A stretch of DNA of 64,000 bases from Phycisphaeraceae bacterium. Lineage in GTDB: Bacteria; Planctomycetota; Phycisphaerae; Phycisphaerales; SM1A02. Below the pieces are notes generated by a model. The model saw only the letters and a program-made list of their open reading frames with translations. It searched no databases and was not told the DNA's origin. The DNA lies in the NCBI GenBank assembly GCA_015709595.1, contig CP054178.1, positions 2,671,205-2,735,204 on the forward strand. Direction: 5' to 3'. Of this stretch, positions 27,664-36,315 are shown in pieces. The translations under genes were made by a program, and so were the position numbers. Position 1 is the stretch's first letter; each line of letters starts with the position of its first letter.

Positions 27664-27745
27664 GGCAGCGCGGGCGTCCCCAATGTTGAGCAGCGCGAGC
27701 ATCCCCCGGCGTTGAGTGGCACAGGCGTCCCCGCCTGTGGTCGCC
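27664..27745. repeat. Dispersed intergenic palindrome copies
   Basis: Two members of the palindrome family between the methyltransferase and dapL genes: a partial one (GCGCGGGCGTCCCCAATGTTGAG) and a full one at about 27716-27741 (GTGGCACAGGCGTCCCCGCC, then TGTGGTC). Confidence 0.7.
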
Positions 27746-27747
27746 GC

Positions 27748-27753
27748 TACCAT
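27748..27753 (+). promoter_or_regulatory. Putative -10 element, leaderless start of dapL
   Basis: TACCAT ends 5 nt before ATG 27759 and there is no ribosome site, consistent with a leaderless transcript. Spacing equals that at 14126, 40529 and 41859. Confidence 0.4.
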
Positions 27754-27758
27754 GTGAC

Positions 27759-29027
27759 ATGGCTTTCATCAACGAGCACTATCTGAAGTTGAAGGCGGGG
27801 TATCTGTTTCCCGAGATCGCCCGGCGCGTGGACGCTTTCCTCGCCGCTCATCCCGATCGCAAGTCCCGGCTGATCCGCTGCGGCATCGGCGACGTCACCG
27901 AGCCGCTCCCGCCAGTCACCATCGAAGCCATGCACAAGGCCGTCGATGAAATGGCGAGGCGCGAGACATTCAAGGGCTACGGCCCACCCACGGGGTACGA
28001 GTCCGTCCGTCACGCCATCGCGCAGCATGACTTTCGCGACCGCGGAATCGACGTGGCGGATGACGAAGTGTTTCTCTCCGACGGCTCCAAGATCGACTGC
28101 TCGGCGATTCTGGACATTCTGGCGCCAGGCGACGAGAACGTCATCGCCGTCACCGACCCCGTGTACCCGGTGTACGTGGACTCGAACGTGATGGTGGGAC
28201 ACACCGGCCCGGCGGATGCCGAAGGTCGCTACGTCGGGCTGATCTACCTGCCTGCCACGCCCGCCAATGGCTTCGTGCCCGATCTGCCGCCGGAGGGGAC
28301 GCGCGTCGACGTCATCTACCTCTGCTATCCCAACAACCCCACGGGCGGCACCATCACCCGGGAGCAGCTCACGCAGTGGGTGAACTACGCGCTGCAGCAT
28401 GACTCGGTCATCCTGTACGACGCGGCGTACGAGGCGTACATCACCGATCCATCCCTGCCGCGCAGCGTCTTCGAGATTCCCGGGGCGCGAAGGTGCGCCA
28501 TCGAGTTCCGCTCCTTCTCCAAGAACGGCGGCTTCACCGGGCTTCGCTGCGGCTATACGGTGGTCCCGAAGGACCTCACCGGCTCGACGAAGTCGGGTCA
28601 GCGCGTGGACCTGCACCGGCTCTGGTGGCGGCGCTGGTCCACCAAGAGCAACGGCGTCAGTTACCCCGTGCAGCGCGCCGCCGAGGCGCTCTACACCACG
28701 AACGGAACGAAGCAGGTGCGCGCCCTCATCGACCACTACCTCGGCAACGCCCGGCTGCTGCGACGGGCGTGCGAACAGGCCGGGCTCGAGGTCTACGGCG
28801 GGGTCAACGCCCCGTACGTGTGGGTGCGCTGTCCGGACGGTGTGGATTCATGGGCCATGTTCGATCGCATGCTCCACGAGGTGAACGTCGTCATCACGCC
28901 CGGCAGCGGGTTCGGGCGCATGGGCGAGGGGTTCTTCCGCGTCAGCGCGTTCAACAGCCGTGAGAACGTGGAGGAAGTGGCCCGAAGAATCGGTGCGATG
29001 GCGATGCAGATGGCGCCATCCGCCTGA
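27759..29027 (+). CDS. dapL: LL-diaminopimelate aminotransferase
   Basis: A PLP enzyme that converts tetrahydrodipicolinate directly to LL-diaminopimelate, the short route to lysine and meso-DAP. The 422-residue protein opens with [17 protein letters not shown], typical of DapL. It contains [12 protein letters not shown], the YPNNPTGG turn and the Schiff-base lysine in [21 protein letters not shown]. The C-terminus ([21 protein letters not shown]) carries the substrate-binding Arg. A terminator follows at 29075. Confidence 0.97.
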   Translation: MAFINEHYLKLKAGYLFPEIARRVDAFLAAHPDRKSRLIRCGIGDVTEPLPPVTIEAMHKAVDEMARRETFKGYGPPTGYESVRHAIAQHDFRDRGIDVADDEVFLSDGSKIDCSAILDILAPGDENVIAVTDPVYPVYVDSNVMVGHTGPADAEGRYVGLIYLPATPANGFVPDLPPEGTRVDVIYLCYPNNPTGGTITREQLTQWVNYALQHDSVILYDAAYEAYITDPSLPRSVFEIPGARRCAIEFRSFSKNGGFTGLRCGYTVVPKDLTGSTKSGQRVDLHRLWWRRWSTKSNGVSYPVQRAAEALYTTNGTKQVRALIDHYLGNARLLRRACEQAGLEVYGGVNAPYVWVRCPDGVDSWAMFDRMLHEVNVVITPGSGFGRMGEGFFRVSAFNSRENVEEVARRIGAMAMQMAPSA

Positions 29028-29074
29028 GTTCATCGCCCGTGGGGCCGTCAGCGATCGGCGGCTGGCGTCAAAGA

Positions 29075-29108
29075 AAAACCGCACTGGCGGTATCGTCAGT
29101 GCGGTTTT
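29075..29108. terminator. Bidirectional intrinsic terminator
   Basis: Perfect 12-bp inverted repeat AAAACCGCACTG / CAGTGCGGTTTT with a 10-nt loop. On the plus strand the stem ends in TTTT after dapL; on the minus strand it also ends in T-runs just past the tRNA-Phe gene, so it can stop both. Confidence 0.9.
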
Positions 29109-29114
29109 CTGGAA

Positions 29115-29187
29115 TGGCGAGAGCCGGACTTGAACCGGCGACACCCGCATTTTCAGTGCGGTGCTCTACCAACTGAGCTACCTCGCC
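29115..29187 (-). tRNA. tRNA-Phe (GAA)
   Basis: 73-nt cloverleaf on the minus strand: acceptor GGCGAGG / CTCGCC with discriminator A, D-arm TAGCTCAGTTGGTAGAGC, anticodon stem CCGCA..TGCGG with loop CTGAAAA (anticodon GAA), T-arm GGTTCAAGTCC. CCA is not encoded. Confidence 0.97.
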
Positions 29188-29348
29188 CACAACCCGATGG
29201 GGCAAGGGCAACACTACCCGCCGGGGGGCCGGTGTCAAGCCGTGGCGGGTGAGTCGAGCCGGGTTCGATTCTCGTCGAGCCGGACTCCGGAGGATGCGCC
29301 GCGCTGCAAGGTCGGGCGTCGTGCCGCGCTGACCCGGGACCGTCGCGC

Positions 29349-30380
29349 TCAGATGCCGCCGACGTGCAGGTGGCGACGGAGAAACTCGATCATGGTCTTC
29401 CGCGTCCGCGGGTGGGTGGCCTGCAGTTCGTTGTGGACGCCGCCCGGGTAGAGGTGCAGTTCGGCTCGGTCGCCAGCCCTGGCTGCAAGCCGTCGGCCGT
29501 GTCCCGGCGGTACGATCGTGTCCGCCTCGCCGTGCAGGATCAGGACGGGGCCACGGTAGCGGTGCAGTGCGTCGTCCGGGCGCCGGTGATCGGCGATCAG
29601 CAGCCACGCAAGCCACCTGGCCAGAAAGAACGGCGGATCGCCCCCGATCGCCGTCGCCGCGGCGTTGCGCCAACTGTCAAACGGCGACTCCAGCACCAGG
29701 GCGGCGACTTCCATCCGGTCCGCCGCCACGTTGCACGCGATGGCGCCGCCCAGCGAGTGCCCGTACAAGGCGATGCGGGCGGGATCAACGTCCCGCCGTG
29801 CCAGCACCGTATCGAGCGCCGCGTGCGTGTCGGCGATCAATGCGTCGCGCGATCGGGCCGAACCCTCGCTCTGACCGTACCCACGATAGTCGAACAGGAA
29901 GACGTTGAACCCCGCGGGCGGCAGGTGCTCGGAGAAGAACTCGTGCCCCGGGAGGTTGCCCGCGTTGCCGTGAACGTGGATGACGGTGGGGGCGGGCGGG
30001 TCATCGGGACCATGCCCAGCGGCAGGCAACCACCAGCCGAACAGCCGCGTACCGTCGGCGGCGCGAAACCAGACGCCCTCCGCGCCGGTCGGGGGCGGCG
30101 TTGGTCCGCGCTGGGGGGCGTAGAAGAGTCGTTCCATGCAGCCGGTGAGCCGAAGGGTCACAAGGATGATGATGAGAAGGGCGACTCGCCTGCCTGCTTT
30201 CCAGCAGAGGCGGCGAATTCGGCTGGCCGGCGTCGGGGCCGGATCGGAGACGATCGCGGCGATGTCGCCGTGACGGGATCGTGGGTCGTCCCCAGGCAGC
30301 CAGGTCGGATTTGACGGCGGGATGGCGCCGGCCTTGACCCGACCGTGGGTGTTCCGGCCATCTCCGTCGTCCGTGCCCAT
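29349..30380 (-). CDS. Alpha/beta hydrolase, membrane-anchored (BEM46-like)
   Basis: A 343-residue serine hydrolase. A cytosolic leader is followed by a membrane/lipoprotein-like segment, VALLIIILVTLRLTGC, and then MERLFYAPQRG as in Bem46-type proteins. The hydrolase core has HVHGNAGNLPGH (oxyanion region), the nucleophile elbow YGHSLGGA, the Asp in LILHGEADTIVPP and the His in GGVHNEL. ATG 30380 follows GGAG at 7 nt; ATG 30407 is an alternative. Substrate unknown. Confidence 0.88.
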   Translation of the reverse strand: MGTDDGDGRNTHGRVKAGAIPPSNPTWLPGDDPRSRHGDIAAIVSDPAPTPASRIRRLCWKAGRRVALLIIILVTLRLTGCMERLFYAPQRGPTPPPTGAEGVWFRAADGTRLFGWWLPAAGHGPDDPPAPTVIHVHGNAGNLPGHEFFSEHLPPAGFNVFLFDYRGYGQSEGSARSRDALIADTHAALDTVLARRDVDPARIALYGHSLGGAIACNVAADRMEVAALVLESPFDSWRNAAATAIGGDPPFFLARWLAWLLIADHRRPDDALHRYRGPVLILHGEADTIVPPGHGRRLAARAGDRAELHLYPGGVHNELQATHPRTRKTMIEFLRRHLHVGGI

Positions 30381-30516
30381 TGGTGGACTCCACCCGAAGC
30401 CCGTCATCCCGCCTCGACCGCCGTGCGATCCGGGACTATCGTATGTGCTTGCCCGGCGGACCCGTGGATGTTTCCGTGGGAATGCTGGCGCGGTTCCCAA
30501 CGAGGTGATGTGCCCC

Positions 30517-30732
30517 ATGATTGAAGCGCTCAAGAGCGACGAGATCGTGAAAAAGGTCGGCGGCAAGTTCCGCCTCACAGCGCTGATTCAGCGGCGGCTG
30601 GTGGAACTGATCGAAGGCGCCCGCCCGCTGGTGGAGCGCAACGGCCGCACCGATCTGGAACTGGTGATCGAGGAGATCATGCAGGACAAGATCACGTTTG
30701 AAGAAGCGCCGAGCAGCGCCTCGAACAACTGA
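30517..30732 (+). CDS. rpoZ: RNA polymerase omega subunit
   Basis: The small omega subunit helps beta-prime fold and assemble. The 71-residue product has the family's first helices (EIVKKVGGKFRLTALIQRRLVELIEGARPLV) and ends in DKITFEEAP. ATG 30517 sits 9 nt after GAGGTG. It is followed after 57 bp by the coaC-like gene, a common rpoZ-coaBC arrangement. Confidence 0.9.
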   Translation: MIEALKSDEIVKKVGGKFRLTALIQRRLVELIEGARPLVERNGRTDLELVIEEIMQDKITFEEAPSSASNN

Positions 30733-30789
30733 CGCGCCCGCGGGGGGCGTCCGGAGCGACCGCCTCGCGCGGCGCGGTCGGACTCAGCC

Positions 30790-31371
30790 ATGAGCCAGGA
30801 CGCAGCCACATCAACCCGTCCGTTCGCCGGGAAGCGGGTGCTTGTCGGCCTGAGCGGCGGCATCGCCTGCTACAAGGTGGCGACCGTGGTCAGTCGGCTT
30901 GTCCAGCAGGGGGCCGAGGTCACGGTGCTGATGACTGATGGCGCGACGCGCTTCGTCACGCCGCTGACGTTCGAGTCGCTTTCGGGTCGGGCTGTGTACG
31001 CCAGCGTCTGGGATCGCGCGGAATCGCACGATCCGCAGCACATCGCGCTGGCGCGGAGCGCTCACGCCATGCTCATCGCGCCGGCGACGATGGACCTGGT
31101 GGCGAAACTCGCGCACGGATTCGCCGAGGACGTGGTGACGCTCGTCGCTTCCGCCATCGATCCGAGGACGACCCCGATTCTGGTGGCGCCGTCCATGAAC
31201 GCCGTGATGCTGTCGCAGGCGTCCACGCAGCGCAACCTGATGCAGCTGCGAGCCGACGGCTTCATCGTGCTGGAGCCGGGCGTGGGGTGGCAGGCCTGCC
31301 GCACCGAGGGTGCGGGGCGACTGCCCGAACCGGATGAACTGCTGTCGGCGCTGGAGCGGGCGTTGCGCTGA
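30790..31371 (+). CDS. coaC: Phosphopantothenoylcysteine decarboxylase (CoaC only)
   Basis: An FMN-dependent decarboxylase of coenzyme A synthesis, turning phosphopantothenoylcysteine into phosphopantetheine. The 193-residue protein has the flavin-binding LVGLSGGIACYKV, the active-site His in DPQHIALARSAHAM, the signature PSMNAVML and the C-terminal loop ACRTEGAGRLPEPDEL. It stops where the CoaB synthetase domain would start, so unlike the usual fused CoaBC this is a stand-alone CoaC. CoaB must be elsewhere. Confidence 0.92.
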   Translation: MSQDAATSTRPFAGKRVLVGLSGGIACYKVATVVSRLVQQGAEVTVLMTDGATRFVTPLTFESLSGRAVYASVWDRAESHDPQHIALARSAHAMLIAPATMDLVAKLAHGFAEDVVTLVASAIDPRTTPILVAPSMNAVMLSQASTQRNLMQLRADGFIVLEPGVGWQACRTEGAGRLPEPDELLSALERALR

Positions 31372-31438
31372 AATCCGCCGGAAGTGGAAGACTTTATTTG
31401 ACGAGCACGATTGCCGTTGGAACAATCGCGTTCACTTC

Positions 31439-31526
31439 GGACAGGTGCCTGAGCGGCTGAAAGGGCCGGTCTCGAAAACCGGTGTGGTCCTTGTGGCCAC
31501 CGTGGGTTCGAATCCCACCCTGTCCG
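31439..31526 (+). tRNA. tRNA-Ser (CGA)
   Basis: 88-nt type II tRNA: acceptor GGACAGG / CCTGTCC with discriminator G, anticodon stem CCGGT..ACCGG with loop CTCGAAA (anticodon CGA, codon UCG). It has a long variable arm (TGTGGTCCTTGTGGCCACC) and T-arm GGTTCGAATCC. CCA is not encoded. Confidence 0.97.
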
Positions 31527-31592
31527 CTTTTCTGAGAGTCGCGGGAACACGCGGATCAGGTCGTTCGCGCGACGCGCGGCGGTCCGAAGCGC

Positions 31593-33812
31593 CTATTCCA
31601 CCCGACCTGCCCGAGCCATGATCGCCTCGCGCCGGGCCTGCCATGCCGCCGCGGCTTCATCTCGACGCCGCGATGCGGACGCGATGGCCTCATCATGGGC
31701 GGTCAGTCGCGCGACGGCGTCCGCGTGTGCCGCTTCCATCTGTCGGGCGATGCGTCGCCGCTCGACGGCGATGGTGCTTGCCTCCTGGGCCGCGGCTCGA
31801 AGTCGCTGCACTTCGTCCAGCACGGCGCGGGCGTCGGTGATGGTCCGCTGCAGCACGGTCCGCTCATCCGTCGTCAGGGTGATCCGCGCGGCCAGCTGCT
31901 GCTCAGCCGTGGCAAGCGCCAGTCGCCGCTTCGCCAGTTCCGCCGACTCGCGCTCGGCGATGGCGACTGCGCCATCCAGCAGCGCCCGCGCGGTGGTCAG
32001 TTCCGCCGCGAGCGCGGAGCGCTGGGCGTCATCAGCAGCACGCTCCAGGGCCAGTTCGACCGCGGCGTGGCGCTCGATCGCCTCGCGCAGCCCCTGGCGG
32101 GCGGCGTCGTCCGCCTGTTCGGCCTCGACGATCGCCTCCTTCGCGCGTTGCACCGAGGCCTCGCGCTCGACGATGAGCCGGGCCAGCGCCGCCTCCCGGG
32201 CTTCTGCGGCGTCCAGGGCCGCCCGCGCCGGCTCCTCGCGCCGCGATTGCGCCGCCAGCGAGACGGCGGCCTCGTCGGACTTCGATTCGGCGGCATCCGC
32301 CTCGGCGAGCGCCGCCTTCATCGACTGCTCCGCATCCGTCGCGGCGGCGGCGAGCGCGGCGCGTCCGGCCGCAAGCGCTTCGTATTCGCGGGCGGCGGCG
32401 CCGATCGCCTCCTGCCACGATGTCGGCGGGTTCGCGGGCATTGCGCCAGCCAGCATGCCGTCAGCCGCCTCGAACGCGCGAACATCGCCGTCCCACCCGC
32501 CCACGACCACGCGGGATCCGTCGTGCGTCACGCACACGCTTGCGGCCAGGTCGTTGAGCGGGCCGAAGGTGCGCAGTTCGTTGCCGCCCTCGCCGAAGAG
32601 CCGGGCCAGTCGATCACGCCCGGCGGTGGCGATGCGTCCCGTGCGATCCCACTCGATGCTGAGCACGCCGCCAGACGCGTTGAATGCTCGCTGCTCGCGG
32701 CATCCCTCGGCATCGAGCACGCGGATCACGCCATCTTCGCCCGCCGTGGCGAAGAGCACGCTGTCGGCGCGCCATGTCACGTCCGTCACACGCCCGTTGT
32801 GCGATGGCAGCGCCTGGTACTCACGACCCGTCCGCGCCTCCCAAACCAGGGCGTTCCCGGCCCGGTCGCCGGTCACGAGCAGCACGCCGTCGGGGCTGAA
32901 CTCCAGCGCGGTGACCCAGTCGGTGTGCTTGCGCAGGTCGTAAGCGAGTGATCCATCTGACGTGTTGTAGACCCGCACTACGCGATCCGGCCCGCCCAAC
33001 GCAACCAGTGTTCGATCGTCGCTGATGTCGGCGGCGAGCACTACGTCCGGCTCGTCGCCGAGTTCAAGCACGCGCTCGCCGGTGGCCGCGTCCCATGCGA
33101 CAACGCGGCCGGATTCGCCGCCGCGACCTCCGCCCGCCAGGAGAAGCCCGCCGTCGCGGCTGAAGCGAAGCACGTGGATCGTGCCCTCGGAGAAATCCAG
33201 CACGCCAAGTCGCGCGAGCGTCTGACCGTGGTAGAGCACGACCTGTCGATGACCCGCCACCGCGACGAGCGGAGCGGTGGGACTGGCGGCCAGCGCATTG
33301 ACGGTGGGCGGCTGCTCCGTCCACCACCACGGTTCCGTACGCACACCTTCGGGCATGACAGCCCTGGCGCCAGGAGTCGTCAGCGCCGCGGGATCGAGCG
33401 CCCTGGGGCCGGAGGCGACGTCCATCACTGCGTCGTCCCTGGTGCGCGGGGCGCCGAGGGCGATCCACTGACGGATCATCTCGATCTGATCCGCCGGGAG
33501 TTTCTCATCCTCGTAAGGCATGAAGGGTTCGCGCGAGTGCGCGATCAACTGATAGAACAGACTCTTGGTGGGGTCGCCCTTCACGATCGACGCGCCGGAC
33601 GAGCCGCCCTGCATGATGGCGTCATACGAATCGGCGGCGAAGCCGTTGCGCGCCCGCCGCTGGTTGTGGCAACTGGTGCAGGACTCCGCCATGATGGGAC
33701 GGATGTGCTCCTCGAAGTTGATTCGCGGCGGGGCGTCCTGCGCGGCGGCGTTCCACGCCACAAGGTGCGCGGCGGCGACTGCAACGGATTGGCCCAGGGA
33801 CGATCGTCGCAT
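31593..33812 (-). CDS. WD40-repeat planctomycete cytochrome c with coiled-coil tail
   Basis: A 739-residue exported protein. A signal peptide is followed by a heme c domain with CTSCH (residues 45-49) and a candidate axial Met in EPFMPYEDE. A WD40 propeller (about 170-460; LEFSPDGVLLVTGDRAGNALVWEARTG-type blades) comes next. The last 270 residues are an Ala/Glu/Arg-rich coiled coil. It is the last gene of the four-gene operon, starting 4 bp after the upstream stop. It may tie electron transfer to a surface scaffold, but the role is unknown. Confidence 0.88.
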   Translation of the reverse strand: MRRSSLGQSVAVAAAHLVAWNAAAQDAPPRINFEEHIRPIMAESCTSCHNQRRARNGFAADSYDAIMQGGSSGASIVKGDPTKSLFYQLIAHSREPFMPYEDEKLPADQIEMIRQWIALGAPRTRDDAVMDVASGPRALDPAALTTPGARAVMPEGVRTEPWWWTEQPPTVNALAASPTAPLVAVAGHRQVVLYHGQTLARLGVLDFSEGTIHVLRFSRDGGLLLAGGGRGGESGRVVAWDAATGERVLELGDEPDVVLAADISDDRTLVALGGPDRVVRVYNTSDGSLAYDLRKHTDWVTALEFSPDGVLLVTGDRAGNALVWEARTGREYQALPSHNGRVTDVTWRADSVLFATAGEDGVIRVLDAEGCREQRAFNASGGVLSIEWDRTGRIATAGRDRLARLFGEGGNELRTFGPLNDLAASVCVTHDGSRVVVGGWDGDVRAFEAADGMLAGAMPANPPTSWQEAIGAAAREYEALAAGRAALAAAATDAEQSMKAALAEADAAESKSDEAAVSLAAQSRREEPARAALDAAEAREAALARLIVEREASVQRAKEAIVEAEQADDAARQGLREAIERHAAVELALERAADDAQRSALAAELTTARALLDGAVAIAERESAELAKRRLALATAEQQLAARITLTTDERTVLQRTITDARAVLDEVQRLRAAAQEASTIAVERRRIARQMEAAHADAVARLTAHDEAIASASRRRDEAAAAWQARREAIMARAGRVE

Positions 33813-33816
33813 GGCG

Positions 33817-36315
33817 TCAGTGGTTGAACAGGAATTCCTTGGAGTTGAGCATGGCCCAGAACAGGTCTTCGAGCGCCTGCTTCGGGTCGGCGTTCTCCTC
33901 GGCGAGCAACGTCGCCAGGGCCTTCTGCTCGATCTCCGTGGGGGGACGGGAGAAACACCGCCGGGTCAGGGCGTCGAGCGCCTGTTCCGGCGTCAGGCCG
34001 GACTGAAGCATCCGACCCGCCACGTTGCCCTGCATGATCTTGGCGTGGACTGTTTCGCCGTTGAGCAGATGCAGCGCCTGGGACAGCGACGGCTCGCGCA
34101 CCACTTCGCATGAGCACACGCTCTCGCGAGTGGCCCGGCCGAACGTGGTGAGGAAGTAGTTGGTGGTCGATCCATCGGCGATCTCGACGGCCCGGGCGCC
34201 CAGCGGCAGTCCTCGGAGTTTTTCGGGCTGCTCCGTCACCTGGCAGAGGGCGTCGAGGAGCGTTTCCGCACGCATGCGGCGGATCAAAGCGCGGGAGAAG
34301 TTGCGGTCATCACCGGCGTTCGAGGCGTTGACCAGAGTCGATCGCTGGTACGCCTCGGAGTTGCAGATGTCGCGCACCAGCGTCTTGAGGTCGTACCTGG
34401 CCTCCACGAGACGCCTCGCCAGTCCGTTGAGCAATGGCTCGTTGGACGGCGGATTGCTGATGCGGAAGTCATCCACCGGCTCCACGACGCCGATGCCCAT
34501 GAAATGCGCCCACACCCGGTTGGCGATGGACCGCGCGAACCACGGGTTGCCCGGAGCGGTGATCCACTCGGCGATCACCTCGCGCCGGTCGCGGTTGCGC
34601 ACGTCCGCCGGACCCCCGCCGAGGAAGGTGGGCGGAACAGGCGTGCTGGTGACGGGATGGTTCACCTCGCCCCGGCGGCTGTTGAAGACGATGGTTTCGC
34701 GGTAATCCTCGCCTCGCTTGCGCCCGATCTGCGAGAAGAAGGAGACGAAGCCGTAATAGTCGTTCTGCGTCCAGCGGTCGAAGGGGTGGTTGTGGCACTG
34801 GGCGCACTGAATGCGGATGCCCAGAAACGACTGGGCCACGTTCTCCGCCAGCACCAGGGTGTCGGGCTGGTTCTGGTAGAAGTTCGTGGCGGGTTCGGTG
34901 AAGGTGCCGCCCGTGGCGGTGAGAATCCGCCGCACCATCTCATCCAGCGGCACGTCGTTGCTGAAGTTGGCGCGCAGCCACTCGAAGTACCGCAGGGCGG
35001 CCTTGTAGCTGATCTCGTTGTTGGAGCGAATCTGCAGCAACTCGGCCCAGTGCATCACCCACTGGTCCACGAACTCGCGCCGCTCCAGCAGCCGGTCGAT
35101 GAGCCGAGCCCGCTTGTCGGGGGCATCGTCGTCGATGAACGCGGCGCTTTCCTCCGGCGTCGGCAGGAGTCCAATCAGGTCCAGCGTGACGCGGCGGATG
35201 AAGGTGGCGTCATCGCAGCGGGGCGAGGGCGTGAGACGCAGCGTGCGCAGTTTGGCGTTGATGGCCTCGTCGATCCAGTTGGCGGCGGGCATGTCAACCG
35301 TCCCCGGATCATCCGCCGAACCCGGGGGCAGCACGACGACGGGCGCGCCCACCGTGTGCGTGTCGAAACTCGCGGTGATGAACGCCTCGCCCCGCAGGCC
35401 GGTGGTGATGACGCCGGAGCGGGACACATCGGCGCAGGTCTCGTTGTTCGTGCGGAAGAGCGAGAGTTCGGTGACGTCCCGATCCGTGCCGTCCGAGTAT
35501 TTCGCACGCACGGTCACGCGACAGGTCGCGCCGTCCGCCGCGAGCACAAGGCCCGGCGGGAAGATCTCGATGCTCGTCACCGACGGGATGTCCACCGGAT
35601 CGCGCGGCGCCTGGGCGCCGATCCATCGCACGAGCGAATCGTAAAGCGCGGAATCCCGGTCCAGCCGCTTCTCTCCCGTGTGGGGAACTCGTCCCAGCGC
35701 TTTCTCCAGCAGCAGACTTTCCTCGGGCCGGGCGAGATTGAGGCGTCGCCCCGCCAGTTCGCGGGTGATGCGGTGATAGTCGCCCTCGGGGTCGAACCCG
35801 AAGAGCGACAGGCGGAAGCCGTCCTGCCCGCGGGCGGAACCGTGGCACCCGCCGGAGTTGCACCCCGCCGCCATGAAGACGGGCATCACGTCGAGCCGGA
35901 AACTGATGGGCCGCTCCACACCGCTTCCCGTCACGGTGATCGGTACGTCGATGACGGCGCCCGCGATGGCGACGCGGACGAATCCGGCGCCGTCCGCGAT
36001 CGGACGCAGCACGCCGCCCGGCTCGACCGTGGCCAGCGCTCCGCCGTCAATGTCGGCCTGGTCGGTGACTTCGTGCTGCACGCCGGCCGGATCGGCGGCA
36101 AGAACGATCAGCCGCTGACGATCACGCCGTGTTTCCAGCGAGATGGCGGGTGGAAAGACCTCGATGGACTGGTATCGCCGCCCGGTGGAGTGCGCGTCTC
36201 CATGCGGTGAGGATGCGGAAGCCCGCACCGATGGAGCAAGCGGCGTCAGCGCCACGCCAAGGATCGTCGTGGCGGCGCACGCGACGGGCAGCAACCATGT
36301 GCGGTTACGCGGCAT
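33817..36315 (-). CDS. DUF1549/DUF1553 protein with planctomycete cytochrome motif
   Basis: An 832-residue exported protein of the planctomycete PSD1 group. After the signal peptide (LLPVACAATTILGVAL) come a bacterial Ig-like region and a heme-like CNSGGCHG (CX4CH). A second Ig-like region follows, then the DUF1549 helical domain (NWIDEAINAKLR, RRVTLDLIGLLPTPEE) with a second motif, CAQCHNHPFDRW. The C-terminal DUF1553 domain (WFARSIANRVWAHFMGIGVVEPVDDFR) ends in MLNSKEFLFNH. Its start overlaps the stop of the PPC-domain gene by 11 bp. Enzymatic role unknown. Confidence 0.93.
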   Translation of the reverse strand: MPRNRTWLLPVACAATTILGVALTPLAPSVRASASSPHGDAHSTGRRYQSIEVFPPAISLETRRDRQRLIVLAADPAGVQHEVTDQADIDGGALATVEPGGVLRPIADGAGFVRVAIAGAVIDVPITVTGSGVERPISFRLDVMPVFMAAGCNSGGCHGSARGQDGFRLSLFGFDPEGDYHRITRELAGRRLNLARPEESLLLEKALGRVPHTGEKRLDRDSALYDSLVRWIGAQAPRDPVDIPSVTSIEIFPPGLVLAADGATCRVTVRAKYSDGTDRDVTELSLFRTNNETCADVSRSGVITTGLRGEAFITASFDTHTVGAPVVVLPPGSADDPGTVDMPAANWIDEAINAKLRTLRLTPSPRCDDATFIRRVTLDLIGLLPTPEESAAFIDDDAPDKRARLIDRLLERREFVDQWVMHWAELLQIRSNNEISYKAALRYFEWLRANFSNDVPLDEMVRRILTATGGTFTEPATNFYQNQPDTLVLAENVAQSFLGIRIQCAQCHNHPFDRWTQNDYYGFVSFFSQIGRKRGEDYRETIVFNSRRGEVNHPVTSTPVPPTFLGGGPADVRNRDRREVIAEWITAPGNPWFARSIANRVWAHFMGIGVVEPVDDFRISNPPSNEPLLNGLARRLVEARYDLKTLVRDICNSEAYQRSTLVNASNAGDDRNFSRALIRRMRAETLLDALCQVTEQPEKLRGLPLGARAVEIADGSTTNYFLTTFGRATRESVCSCEVVREPSLSQALHLLNGETVHAKIMQGNVAGRMLQSGLTPEQALDALTRRCFSRPPTEIEQKALATLLAEENADPKQALEDLFWAMLNSKEFLFNH

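Noticed and set aside
31618-32943. Open frame of 441 codons, Ser/Ala-rich, plus strand
   Set aside because: Antisense to the coiled-coil and WD40 part of the cytochrome gene; the composition follows from the complementary Ala/Glu codons.
34504-36210. Open frame of 568 codons on the plus strand
   Set aside because: Antisense to the DUF1549/DUF1553 gene; no motif or start signal.
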